A program made the translations under genes and the position numbers. Below the pieces are notes generated by a model. The model ran no database searches, was not told the DNA's origin, and worked only from the letters and a program-made list of their open reading frames with translations. This document shows, one piece after another, positions 46,885-56,285 of a stretch of DNA of 64,000 nucleotides. Position 1 is the first letter of the stretch. Every line of letters starts with the position of its first letter. Source of the DNA: Candidatus Desulfosporosinus infrequens (lineage in GTDB: Bacteria; Bacillota; Desulfitobacteriia; Desulfitobacteriales; Desulfitobacteriaceae); NCBI GenBank assembly GCA_900290375.1, contig OMOF01000101.1:29560-93559 (forward strand), given 5' to 3'.

Positions 46885-48046
46885 TCGCGTTCATCTCATC
46901 AATCGGACGAAGGCCCATCGGTTTTTTTTCCAGAGAACTTTTTGGCTTGGCAAAAATCATACGACCTGCCGCCGTTTGCAGAACACTTGTTACTAAAACA
47001 GAGACATTTTGCCCCATATAGCGTCGTCCTGAATCCACAACAATCATCGTTCCATCGTCAAGATAGGCGACACCCTGGCCAGGCTCTTTTCCTTCTTTCA
47101 TCACTTGAACTAGCATTTCTTCACCCGGCAAAACAATTGGTTTAAGCGCATTAGCCAATTCATTGATGTTTAAAACTTTAACCCCCTGTAGTTCAGCCAC
47201 TTTGTTGAGGTTATAATCATTGGTTAAAAGAGGAGATTCTAAAACTTGCCCCAAACGCACTAGTTTACTGTCGACTTCATTGATATCTTCAAAGTCCTGT
47301 TCATGAATATGAACTTTGATCGCAGTTTCCTTGGAAATTTGATTAAGAATATCCAGTCCTCTGCGCCCACGATTCCGTTTAAGCAAGTCTGAAGAATCCG
47401 CGATGTGTCGAAGCTCCTCTAGAACAAAACTCGGGATAAGCAAAACTCCTTCCAAAAACCCAGTTTTAACAATGTCTGCAATCCGTCCATCAATAATTAC
47501 ACTGGTATCGAGAATCTTATAATTCACTGGCTCTAGAACAGTATCCGCCTTACCTTCCTTTTGTTTGTCAGCTTTATCTGTTTTGTCTCCTCGATCGCGA
47601 AATCTTGGCAGGAAATTAAGAAAGCCCAAGACATCCTCTTTCCTTTTCATTCCAATTGTCAAACCCAGATAACCCAAGAAAATACTCAAGAGGACCGCTA
47701 AAAGTGGTCCGAAAAATGGAATAATGACAAATGCATTACTAAATAAACTTGAAATAATAAGTCCGATAATCCCCCCAACAGCACCACTCATGAGATCATG
47801 AGTGGGGACCCGGGTTAACTGCGAATCCATCCAACGCATTAAGGAGAGAAAAGAACGAATACTAGCCGGAGCAACTAAGAATCCACTGATGGCAAATAAA
47901 ACAATCATAATAGTATATGTCCAGATCGGAGCTAAATTAAATCCTAGGGATTGTATAAGATTGAACCGTAGAAATAAATAATCAAGATAAAATCCCAAAG
48001 CCCCCGCTAACAGAGTGATGATCCCGCGTATTAAATTGCGAATCAT
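46877..48046 (-). CDS. PIN/TRAM-domain membrane protein (YacL-like); start approximate
   Basis: N-terminal TMs, 'YKILDTSVIIDGRIADIVKTGFLEG', C-terminal TRAM. Confidence 0.93.
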   Translation of the reverse strand: MIRNLIRGIITLLAGALGFYLDYLFLRFNLIQSLGFNLAPIWTYTIMIVLFAISGFLVAPASIRSFLSLMRWMDSQLTRVPTHDLMSGAVGGIIGLIISSLFSNAFVIIPFFGPLLAVLLSIFLGYLGLTIGMKRKEDVLGFLNFLPRFRDRGDKTDKADKQKEGKADTVLEPVNYKILDTSVIIDGRIADIVKTGFLEGVLLIPSFVLEELRHIADSSDLLKRNRGRRGLDILNQISKETAIKVHIHEQDFEDINEVDSKLVRLGQVLESPLLTNDYNLNKVAELQGVKVLNINELANALKPIVLPGEEMLVQVMKEGKEPGQGVAYLDDGTMIVVDSGRRYMGQNVSVLVTSVLQTAAGRMIFAKPKSSLEKKPMGLRPIDEMNAIG

Positions 48047-48248
48047 CATTTCACCTCCTTTTAACTTATTGTGACTAAAAATCTTACCAATTATACTGTT
48101 GTTTACCATTAAATCTCAAAAAGGCAAGATTATGTCTTACCAACCCTTCAATTACGTGATATGACATAACATAACAGAAAGTATACGTCTTTGAGAGCAC
48201 AAGTGCAACTAGCAAACCATCGTATATCTCAATACGAAACAGATATGT

Positions 48249-48731
48249 TTAAGCCAAAACTAAAGCCTTGGAGAGCCATTGTCTGACCGCTGCCTCTTCA
48301 GAGCCTTCCGTCAAAACAAGTTCACTAATCAAAATTTGGCAGGCATTTTCGTACATCTTTTTTTCCCCAGTCGAAAGGCCTTTCTCATTATCTCTTTGGG
48401 CAAGGCTGCGAACAACATTGGCCACTTCAAAAATGTTCCCACTCTTGATCTTTTCTAAGTTGGCACGATAGCGCCGATTCCAGGCTAGGGTTGCCGCCGT
48501 ATCTTTGGTTCTTAGCACCTCTAACACATCTTTAACCATGGTCGGAGAAATTACCTGTCGTAAGCCAAGGTTCTCCACGTTATTCAACGGAATAAACAAT
48601 TTCATATTCCCCACCGGTAAATGCATGACATAATATTGGCGTATTTCTCCGAGAACTTCCCGTTCTTCAATCGACTCAATAATACCGGCACCATGCATCG
48701 GATATACAACTTTGTCACCAACCTTAAACAT
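48249..48731 (-). CDS. CarD/CdnL-family transcriptional regulator
   Basis: MFKVGDKVVYPMHGAGIIESIEEREVLGEIRQYYVMHLP. Confidence 0.95.
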   Translation of the reverse strand: MFKVGDKVVYPMHGAGIIESIEEREVLGEIRQYYVMHLPVGNMKLFIPLNNVENLGLRQVISPTMVKDVLEVLRTKDTAATLAWNRRYRANLEKIKSGNIFEVANVVRSLAQRDNEKGLSTGEKKMYENACQILISELVLTEGSEEAAVRQWLSKALVLA

Positions 48732-48852
48732 TCGGCCACCCCCTTATCTATCATTATAGCAAGTAACCTAGCCCGGGTCAAAATTTTAAAATTATATCAT
48801 AGAAGTCTTTAGCCTGTCAATTTCCCATTTTCACTCTTAAATCTATTGAAAA

Positions 48853-48882
48853 TTGACAACAACCCGACCGTCTCGGTATAAT
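48853..48882 (+). promoter_or_regulatory. Sigma-A promoter of the plus-strand 130-aa protein gene
   Basis: TTGACA-18 nt-TATAAT. Confidence 0.85.
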
Positions 48883-48914
48883 AGAGATGGCAGAAAGGAG
48901 TGAGGATTGCACAC

Positions 48915-49307
48915 ATGGAACAACTCACTGACCAATTCCAAGGCATGGTAAAATCTCTATTAATCAGACATCAAAGCATTTTAGATATTTTGTCCAAAGG
49001 GCAAGAAACTTCAGCGCGTGTTAACCGAGCCGTTGTTAAATCGGTGACAAGTTGCGGTTGCCATGCAGTGAATGCGCATAAAAAATCCCTCCCCCCCGAT
49101 GCAAACCTTTCCGATTTAAAAGAGCTCTTGGACAGTCAACTCGAAGGATCAATTTGCGATAACTGTCGAGACATCATAGAAGCAGAATTGGGTAAACAAC
49201 TGTTTTATATAGCCGCTCTCGCCAACGCTTTAGACATCTCCCTGAGCGATGTCCTTTATCAAGAATACCAAAAACTTCAAACTTTAACCATTTTCAATTT
49301 GACATAA
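48915..49307 (+). CDS. Conserved uncharacterised protein with CGC/CDNC cysteines
   Basis: MEQLTDQFQGMVKSLLIRHQSILDILSKGQETSARVNRAVVKSVTSCGCH...ICDNCRDIIEAELGKQLFYIAALANALDISLSDV; AAAGGAG upstream. Confidence 0.85.
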   Translation: MEQLTDQFQGMVKSLLIRHQSILDILSKGQETSARVNRAVVKSVTSCGCHAVNAHKKSLPPDANLSDLKELLDSQLEGSICDNCRDIIEAELGKQLFYIAALANALDISLSDVLYQEYQKLQTLTIFNLT

Positions 49308-49312
49308 GCTAT

Positions 49313-49345
49313 TTAGCTCCTGTATTGACAGGAGCTTCTTATTTT
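49313..49345 (+). terminator. Intrinsic terminator of the plus-strand gene
   Basis: GCTCCTGT-attg-ACAGGAGC then TTCTTATTTTTT. Confidence 0.85.
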
Positions 49346-50728
49346 TTATTGCACTGATGTATTCATCTTCAAGTGCAGAATGACATCGTACAAGGTGTTA
49401 AGCTCTATGATTTCTACACTCTTGAATCTCGAAGCATCTTTTACAGTATTTTTTGCCACGTAGACTCGCTTGAACCCCATTCGGTCTATCTCTCGTATTC
49501 TAGCCTCGATTGCAGGAACTTTTTTAAGTTCTCCAGTGAGTCCTACATCCGCTACAAAAACTGTATCATTGGGAATAGCTCTATCTTTTACCGAGGAGAC
49601 AATACACATAATAATTGCTAGGCTTACCGCTTGCTCTTTTAGTTGGAGCCCTCCCGTCGTTTTTATCACTACGTTTTTATCGTATAGATTAATCCTACCT
49701 CTTTGTTCAAGTATGGAAATCATTGTGTTTAGCTGATCTCTTCTTAAACACTCCGCAATTCTTGACGGATAGGGCGTAAACGACTTCGATACTAGACTTT
49801 CGATTTCTACGATAATTGGACGAGACCCTTCTTTTATAACGGTTAAGGCGCTTCCTGAAACCTTTTGCCCCTCTCCCCTTTGCGTCATAAAAAACTCAGA
49901 AGGGTTATCAATAGACACCATCCCTTGTTCGGTCATTGAAAAAAAACCTATTTCCCCAGTACTCCCAAACCGATTCTTCGAGCACCAAGCTCCTCTTAAT
50001 TCTTCCCCAGTTTCTCCATTGAGAATTAGAACGGCATCGACCAGATGTTCTAACGCTCGAAGTCCCGCAATCTCATTGTCTTTCGTCATTTGCCCAACCA
50101 TGATCACTGCTCTGGGTCGGCTGTTATTTTTCGCAATCTTTAAGAGTTCGTTAGCGCACTCCATCGTTTGAATAGGAGAACCCGACCGAGAATTATGTTC
50201 TTCAAGATTAAAGGTTTGAATACTATCTATGATAATTAAATCAGGGTCAAGTTCATCCACTGCAGCAAGAACATTGTTCATACTAGTGTCAGAGTATATC
50301 CAGATATTGCTCTCACTTCCGTTAAGAATTCTATCAGACCTACTTTTGAGTTGACTGGCGCTTTCTTCTGCCGAAGCATACAAAACCTTGTAACCTTTCG
50401 CAGCGACATCATCTGCCACTTGCAAAAGCAACGTTGACTTTCCTGCGCCTGGTCTCGCTGTCAGGATAATTATCGAGTCCTTTACGATTCCACCCCCCAG
50501 AACTCGGTTAAATTCACTTATGCTCGTCACAATTCTATCATTATTCCCCGATATGACTTCAGATAACCTCTTTGCCGAAGACTTTCTACTGTGCAGTACT
50601 GAAATCGTTTTAGGTTGACTCGTTAATTCTTCAAATGTATTCCATTCTTCACAGTTCTGACATTTCCCCATCCACCTTGGGCCTTCGTAACCGCAATTAG
50701 AACATCTATAAATAACTTTTATTTTCAT
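49346..50728 (-). CDS. radA: RadA/Sms-family DNA repair ATPase, divergent
   Basis: CSNCGYEGPRWMGKCQNCEEWNTF zinc ribbon, Walker A ARPGAGKST, SKNRFGST, C-terminal Lon-like domain. Confidence 0.88.
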   Translation of the reverse strand: MKIKVIYRCSNCGYEGPRWMGKCQNCEEWNTFEELTSQPKTISVLHSRKSSAKRLSEVISGNNDRIVTSISEFNRVLGGGIVKDSIIILTARPGAGKSTLLLQVADDVAAKGYKVLYASAEESASQLKSRSDRILNGSESNIWIYSDTSMNNVLAAVDELDPDLIIIDSIQTFNLEEHNSRSGSPIQTMECANELLKIAKNNSRPRAVIMVGQMTKDNEIAGLRALEHLVDAVLILNGETGEELRGAWCSKNRFGSTGEIGFFSMTEQGMVSIDNPSEFFMTQRGEGQKVSGSALTVIKEGSRPIIVEIESLVSKSFTPYPSRIAECLRRDQLNTMISILEQRGRINLYDKNVVIKTTGGLQLKEQAVSLAIIMCIVSSVKDRAIPNDTVFVADVGLTGELKKVPAIEARIREIDRMGFKRVYVAKNTVKDASRFKSVEIIELNTLYDVILHLKMNTSVQ

Positions 50729-50742
50729 ACAATGCCCCACTC

Positions 50743-50803
50743 CTGTAGGGGCAATTCACGAATTGCCCCTACAGTTTTCAATTCATAAATTGCCCCTACA
50801 GGG
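50743..50803. repeat. GTAGGGGC-type inverted repeats filling the clpC-radA junction
   Basis: CTGTAGGGGCAATTC-ac-GAATTGCCCCTACAG (50743-50774) plus second half-copy caattcataaattgcccctacaggg. Confidence 0.95.
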
Positions 50804-53237
50804 AAAACTTGATTTTTCCATCCTCTGCTTCCACGTGAATAATGTCTCCAGCTTTGAATTCTCCTTTTAGTATTTTTTCAGAAAGAGCATCTTCAATCAA
50901 GCGTTGAATCGCACGCCGTAGCGGCCGTGCGCCAAAAACCGGATCATTGCCCTCTTTAGCAATGAGTAGAATAGCACTCTTCTCGACCTGAAGCTCCAAG
51001 CCATGCTCGCCCAATCGATTATTGACCTGGCGCATTAGTATTTCTGTTATTTTCTCCAAGTGCTCCTCTTGGAGAGCATGAAAGACGACCAGCTCATCAA
51101 TACGATTTAGGAACTCTGGACGGAAGGTGCGTTTGAGCTCTGCCATAACCTGTCCATGCATATTCTTATAGTCCGTTTTTTCATCTTTTTTGGCCGCGAA
51201 ACCCATGGCTTCTTTCTTTAAGAACGAAGACCCTACATTTGACGTCATAATAATGACCGTATTGCGGAAATTAACAATTCTACCTTTAGTGTCCGTCAAC
51301 CGCCCATCTTCAAGAACTTGGAGTAGAATATTGAACACCTCAGGATGAGCCTTCTCGATTTCATCCAGCAAGACGATACTATAGGGTTTACGCCTTACCG
51401 CTTCAGTTAGTTGACCTCCTTCATCATGCCCAATATATCCCGGAGGCGCTCCTACAAGCCTAGAAACTGCATGTTTCTCCATATATTCTGACATATCAAT
51501 GCGAATCAAAGCCTTTTCATCCCCAAACATCGCCTCTGCTAAGGCGCGACCGAGTTCGGTTTTTCCCACCCCAGTCGGACCTAGGAAGATGAAGGAACCT
51601 ATGGGGCGCTTCGGATCTCTTAATCCTGCCCGCGCGCGTCGGACAGCCCGAGCAACTGCAGTAACTGCATCCTCCTGTCCAATCAGGCGCTGGTGGAGGA
51701 TCTCCTCCAGATTTAGCAAGCGTTCACTTTCTTCCTGAGCTAGCTTCTTGACGGGTATCCCTGTCCAACTGGCTACAATTTGAGCGATGTCGTCCGCCGT
51801 GACCTGGGCACTTTCTTTGTAACGCTGATTCTGCCAGACCTCCCGTTGCTCAGCAAGCTCCACCCGTAATTTGAGTTCCTGATCGCGAATTTGGGCGGCT
51901 TTCTCAAATTCCTGGCTAGAAACTGCCGCTTCTTTTTCTTTCTTTAAGCGTTCTGTTTCTTCTTCCAGCAATTTTAAATCTGGTGGTGCGATGTAACTCG
52001 CCAGACGAACCCGTGAAGCGGCTTCATCCATCAAATCAATCGCCTTGTCCGGTAAGAAGCGATCGGAAACATACCGGTCAGACAGTCGCGCAGCCGCCTC
52101 AATAGCCTCGTCCGAAATTTTCACTCGGTGATGAGCCTCATAACGGTCCCGTAAGCCGCGAAGAATCAGAATTGCTTCATCTACAGTTGGTTCACCGACT
52201 TTGATGGGTTGGAAACGACGTTCTAAAGCTGAATCCTTCTCAATGTATTTTCGATATTCTTCTAATGTTGTGGCTCCAATGCATTGAAGTTCACCCCTAG
52301 CCAAAGCTGGTTTTAAAATATTTGCTGCATCAATTGCGCCTTCTGCCGCTCCCGCTCCAATTAGAGTGTGCAATTCATCGATAAAGAGGATAATGTTTCC
52401 GTCCGTCCGAATTTCCTCCATGACTTTCTTTAAGCGCTCTTCAAATTCACCGCGATATTTGCTTCCCGCAACCATGGCCGAAAGGTCTAACGTAATAACT
52501 CGTTTGTTTAAAAGAATTTCCGGTACTTTGTTACCGACAATACTTTGTGCTAATCCTTCGGCGATGGCAGTTTTCCCGACACCAGGTTCTCCAATGAGCG
52601 CGGGGTTATTCTTGGTACGCCGGCTTAAGACCTGAATCACCCGTTCAATTTCCTTTTCTCGCCCAATTACCGGGTCAAGACGGCCTTCACGAGCTTGCAC
52701 TGTAAGGTCACGCCCAAACTCATTGAGAGCTGGCGTATTCACAGGGCCAACATTTTTTGAAGTGGATATGGAACTAGGCGCAGGTATTGCAGCCTCATCC
52801 AATTCCCCACCCAAGAGTTTAACCACCTGTTTCCATACCTTTTCAGGGCTCACGTTAAGATTCGCTAAGATGCGAGCCGCAATTCCCTCGCCTTCCATAA
52901 TTAAGCCCAAAAGCAAATGTTCGGTTCCAATATAATTAACATCTTGCCGATGAGTCTCCTCATTCGCCAATTCTAAAACCCTTTTTACTCGCGGTGTTAA
53001 TCCCACTTCTCCAGTAAAAGGCTGACCCACCCCAGCAATTTGTTCAACCTGACCACGGATTTTAACAAGATCCAAACCCATACCGGTTAACGCCTGCGCA
53101 GCAATTCCTTCTCCTTCTTGAATCAACCCCAGCAAAATGTGTTCAGTCCCCACAACTTGATGTCCCATCCGTTTGGCCTCACTATGGGCTATGGCTAAAA
53201 CCTTCTCGGCACGTTCTGTATAACGACCTTTCATCAT
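50796..53237 (-). CDS. clpC: Clp ATPase ClpC
   Basis: 813 aa; ClpN repeats, [31 protein letters not shown]. Confidence 0.98.
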   Translation of the reverse strand: MMKGRYTERAEKVLAIAHSEAKRMGHQVVGTEHILLGLIQEGEGIAAQALTGMGLDLVKIRGQVEQIAGVGQPFTGEVGLTPRVKRVLELANEETHRQDVNYIGTEHLLLGLIMEGEGIAARILANLNVSPEKVWKQVVKLLGGELDEAAIPAPSSISTSKNVGPVNTPALNEFGRDLTVQAREGRLDPVIGREKEIERVIQVLSRRTKNNPALIGEPGVGKTAIAEGLAQSIVGNKVPEILLNKRVITLDLSAMVAGSKYRGEFEERLKKVMEEIRTDGNIILFIDELHTLIGAGAAEGAIDAANILKPALARGELQCIGATTLEEYRKYIEKDSALERRFQPIKVGEPTVDEAILILRGLRDRYEAHHRVKISDEAIEAAARLSDRYVSDRFLPDKAIDLMDEAASRVRLASYIAPPDLKLLEEETERLKKEKEAAVSSQEFEKAAQIRDQELKLRVELAEQREVWQNQRYKESAQVTADDIAQIVASWTGIPVKKLAQEESERLLNLEEILHQRLIGQEDAVTAVARAVRRARAGLRDPKRPIGSFIFLGPTGVGKTELGRALAEAMFGDEKALIRIDMSEYMEKHAVSRLVGAPPGYIGHDEGGQLTEAVRRKPYSIVLLDEIEKAHPEVFNILLQVLEDGRLTDTKGRIVNFRNTVIIMTSNVGSSFLKKEAMGFAAKKDEKTDYKNMHGQVMAELKRTFRPEFLNRIDELVVFHALQEEHLEKITEILMRQVNNRLGEHGLELQVEKSAILLIAKEGNDPVFGARPLRRAIQRLIEDALSEKILKGEFKAGDIIHVEAEDGKIKFSL

Positions 53238-53253
53238 TTCTTCATCCTTTCTA

Positions 53254-53372
53254 TTCGAGGCACGAGGCTCGCATTGTAATGAAAGCGATCATGTTCGTTT
53301 CGCGCCTCGTGTCTCGTGTTTCGTTTATTACGCCTCGGGTATCGCACCTCGGGTTTCGTGCATCGCGCCTCG
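53254..53372. repeat. Heptad-periodic array (clpC-mcsB), entering the mcsB 3' end
   Basis: gcgcctc|gtgtctc|gtgtttc|gtttatt|acgcctc|gggtatc|gcacctc|gggtttc|gtgcatc|gcgcctc. Confidence 0.85.
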
Positions 53373-54392
53373 TATAAATCGGGCCCGTTCTTCATCCCGT
53401 TGGTTGGAATCCAGTTCCCGATCGAGAATGTATTGCAAACATCCTGGACGGGTATCGACGATCAACGTGGCTAAGCCATCTTTGACCTTGGGCAATATCC
53501 CCATATCAGCCCCTAGCCGATCATGGGACAACAAATGCATAGCATCTTCCGAGGCGAGCAGTCGGGCATTTTGCAACGTCCCCCGAGCCCGCCATACTTT
53601 ATCTTCTAAGAGCATCGGCATTTGTTGTTTAAGGAGCTCTCGCGCCTGAAGTTCATGCTCTACAATTTGTCCCGTCACCGCCTCTAAATGGGTTAAGATA
53701 TCCTCTTCACTTTTTCCGAGCGTAATCTGATTGGAGACTTGAAACATATGCCCGAAGGCTTGAGAACCCTCACCGTATAGGCCCCGTACGGCTAAACCCA
53801 AACGCGTTAAGGCCCCAAGCACTCGTTGCACCTGTTTCGTGATAACCAAGCCCGGCAAATGAACCATGACTGAAGCTCGAAGCCCCGTACCCACATTCGT
53901 TGGACAAGCTGTGAGATACCCTTGGCTTTCTCGGTAGGCAAAGTCAAGTTTAGCCTCCAGTACATCATCTAAGGCCATCGCTAAGCGGTTTGCCTCCAAA
54001 AGCTGATTACCAGGCAGTAGTACTTGAACTCTTAAATGATCCTCTTCATTAACCATCACCGCATATCGGTGGTCAGGGGCCAACGCTACGCCACGCGCTC
54101 CAGTTGACCCACCCAAACTCGGACTAATCAAGTGCTTTTCGACGAGCACTTGATGCTCAACACTATTTAATTCTGTTAAAGATATATAAAGTAAGCGCCC
54201 AATATTCCCCTCTACATCAGTTAAAACTTGTGAAACGGTTTGTTCGACTTGAACAGCGTCTTCCTGACTTAAAACATGCGGGAAGGGGAACTTCTCCAGA
54301 TTCCGTGCTAAACGCACCCGGCTGCTGATGACGACTGGAGAATCCGTTTCTTTCATCCAAGCGCTGTGTTGTAGGAGGAGCTCCTTACGCAT
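53328..54392 (-). CDS. mcsB: Protein arginine kinase McsB
   Basis: VVISSRVRLARNLEKFPFPHVLS phosphagen-kinase motif. Confidence 0.96.
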   Translation of the reverse strand: MRKELLLQHSAWMKETDSPVVISSRVRLARNLEKFPFPHVLSQEDAVQVEQTVSQVLTDVEGNIGRLLYISLTELNSVEHQVLVEKHLISPSLGGSTGARGVALAPDHRYAVMVNEEDHLRVQVLLPGNQLLEANRLAMALDDVLEAKLDFAYRESQGYLTACPTNVGTGLRASVMVHLPGLVITKQVQRVLGALTRLGLAVRGLYGEGSQAFGHMFQVSNQITLGKSEEDILTHLEAVTGQIVEHELQARELLKQQMPMLLEDKVWRARGTLQNARLLASEDAMHLLSHDRLGADMGILPKVKDGLATLIVDTRPGCLQYILDRELDSNQRDEERARFIRGAMHETRGAIPEA

Positions 54393-54900
54393 CATGTTTT
54401 TCCCCTTCCTTTGATTGCTCAAGTTGACGAATCTGATCCCTTACCACAGCAGCCTCTTCAAATGCTTCTTGCTGAATCAAGACTTGCAACTTCTCTTTCA
54501 GTTTTCTCTCTTCCATGAGACATTTAATGGCAATACCACGTCTAGCTGGAATTTTGCCTACATTCTGACCTCCGCCATGAACACGGCGAAGTAACGGTTC
54601 AAGCTGTGTTTCAAAGGTTTCGTAACACGTACTACAGCCCAGTTTGCCGGCTTGAGTTATTCGGGAAAAGGTTATTCCACATTTAGGACAAGACACCTCA
54701 GAGGGTTGTTCTAGCGAAGCTGGATTAAATCCAAATAGAGCTTGTAAAAATTCCGGCACAATAGCGGGGTGAACTATAAAACTCACTTCATGCGTTTGTT
54801 TAGCACAGAGTTCGCAAAGAAAAATCTTATGGGTCTGTCCGTTCTCTGTTTTAAATAACTGCACTATTGCCTCCCTTTGTTGACATTGTTGACACAACAT
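54385..54900 (-). CDS. mcsA: McsA, activator of McsB (UVR domain)
   Basis: CxxC pairs and C-terminal UVR motif LQVLIQQEAFEEAAVVRDQIRQLE. Confidence 0.95.
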   Translation of the reverse strand: MLCQQCQQREAIVQLFKTENGQTHKIFLCELCAKQTHEVSFIVHPAIVPEFLQALFGFNPASLEQPSEVSCPKCGITFSRITQAGKLGCSTCYETFETQLEPLLRRVHGGGQNVGKIPARRGIAIKCLMEERKLKEKLQVLIQQEAFEEAAVVRDQIRQLEQSKEGEKHDA

Positions 54901-54966
54901 GTTAATTCCCCCTTTTAAGGCACATTCAATGAAATAACCAAGGCATCTTTGACTTGTTATTTCCTT

Positions 54967-55443
54967 TCATATGCCTAACAAATCGTCCCGGCTAAGCGTT
55001 GTCAAAATGATCTTCATGAGAAGTGCACGTAGCACGTCCCAATCCTTAAATTCTCCACCTAAAGCACCACTAGAAAGTACACTCTTTATCAGAGCCGCTT
55101 CCCGTGCCGTTACCACTTCCTCATCCACTAGCCTCTCGACAAGACCGTTCGAACGGTCACAGGAAAGCTGTTCCCCAATCAATTGCCGCATGACCTGTTG
55201 ATAATGCCCTTCGAGACCCAACCCTAAACGAACAATCCGCAGATAACCGCCGCCCCCCCGGCGACTTTCAACTAAGTAGCCCCGTTCAATTGTAAAACGG
55301 GTATCAAGCACATAGTTGATCTGAGACGGGACACAGGAAAACACACCCGCGAGTTCACCGCGTTGTAGGATAATATACCCTTCTGAGGCTTGTTCCAAGA
55401 TCCGTTTCAAATATTCTTCAATGCGATCCGCTAGGTTTCCCAT
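54967..55443 (-). CDS. ctsR: Transcriptional repressor CtsR
   Basis: NLADRIEEYLKRIL...FSCVPSQINYVLDTRFTIERGYLVESRRGGGGYLRI. Confidence 0.97.
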   Translation of the reverse strand: MGNLADRIEEYLKRILEQASEGYIILQRGELAGVFSCVPSQINYVLDTRFTIERGYLVESRRGGGGYLRIVRLGLGLEGHYQQVMRQLIGEQLSCDRSNGLVERLVDEEVVTAREAALIKSVLSSGALGGEFKDWDVLRALLMKIILTTLSRDDLLGI

Positions 55444-55494
55444 TGTTGATGTTCTCCTTGTTAATTATATTTCTAAAATGATCACCGCTGAAAC

Positions 55495-55512
55495 ATTGAC
55501 CTTCCCTGACCT
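55495..55512 (-). promoter_or_regulatory. CtsR operator (tandem heptad)
   Basis: Minus strand AGGTCAGGGAAGGTCAAT, resembling RGTCAAANANRGTCAAA, 50-70 nt upstream of ctsR. Confidence 0.75.
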
Positions 55513-55563
55513 TCTATCTATATGATACCTAAATTTCTAAGAATTTGCAAAGGATTTCTAAAA

Positions 55564-55612
55564 AAAAATTCAAGAAAAGGTAAGTTTTTTAGCCTACCTC
55601 TTCTTGAATTTA
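55564..55612 (-). terminator. Terminator of the small membrane protein gene
   Basis: Minus AATTCAAGAAgAGGTA...TTACCTtTTCTTGAATTTTTTTTT. Confidence 0.75.
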
Positions 55613-55636
55613 GACTAACCAAAAAGGAATCTAAAC

Positions 55637-55939
55637 CTACCTCGAAAATACGACAAAGTAGAACCACGAAGATAGGGTCAGAAGCCCAACACTCCCTAGC
55701 AGCCAAATAACAGGTTGTCCTTCAAGTCGCTTTGAAGATTGCTCCTTTTCCTCTGATTGAACAGACCTGATTTTCTCGACTTGTCTCGCAACCGAATGTT
55801 TTTCTGGGATAGCTTCATTCGCCATTCGGATCCCCGTTCTTGACGAAGTCATACGCGAGGCCACATCAATCCATTGCAGTGAGCCTTGCAGTAAATGTTG
55901 AAGTTCTTCGGGACTTAGCCAAACGTTTTTTTCTTTCAT
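55637..55939 (-). CDS. Small hypothetical protein with C-terminal TM helix
   Basis: 100-aa ORF ending PVIWLLGSVGLLTLSSWFYFVVFSR; followed by terminator. Confidence 0.7.
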   Translation of the reverse strand: MKEKNVWLSPEELQHLLQGSLQWIDVASRMTSSRTGIRMANEAIPEKHSVARQVEKIRSVQSEEKEQSSKRLEGQPVIWLLGSVGLLTLSSWFYFVVFSR

Positions 55940-55967
55940 AAAACCTCATGAACCTCCACGTATCTAA

Positions 55968-56055
55968 ACTCGGAAGTCAGAGATCAGAAGCCAGATATGT
56001 CAGATCGTTGTATCCCACTTCTGATCTCTGGCCTCTGTTTTCCGACCTCTGGAGA
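55968..56055. repeat. Heptad-periodic dyad array upstream of the small TM protein
   Basis: cggaagt|cagagat|cagaagc|cagatat|gtcagat|cgttgta|tcccact|tctgatc|tctggcc|tctgttt|tccgacc|tctggag. Confidence 0.85.
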
Positions 56056-56136
56056 AATATACATTAAGTTTGCCCATAATTCTCAGTGCTTAGTAAAAAA
56101 CACCTTTCTTAATTAGATATGCTATTCGCGGCCAAA

Positions 56137-56166
56137 GGAAAAAATCCCTGCCACTAGTGCAGGGAC
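56137..56166 (-). terminator. Intrinsic terminator downstream of uspA-like gene
   Basis: TCCCTGC-actagtg-GCAGGGA then TTTTTT on minus. Confidence 0.75.
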
Positions 56167-56285
56167 GTTTGTCCTAAATGTCTATAAAATTCCTCTAAAG
56201 TTACTATGAATCTCTCTCTAACCCATAACTCTACAGTTGTTGCGATTATTTAACTAAAAAGATGACAATATGACCAACTATGTTC

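Noticed and set aside
53254-53372. CRISPR-like array
   Set aside because: Period is 7 bp with degenerate units and no spacers; no cas genes nearby.
54385-54422. mcsB start at 54422 with overlap of mcsA
   Set aside because: MRKELLLQ start at 54390-54395 fits McsB better; only a small normal overlap remains.
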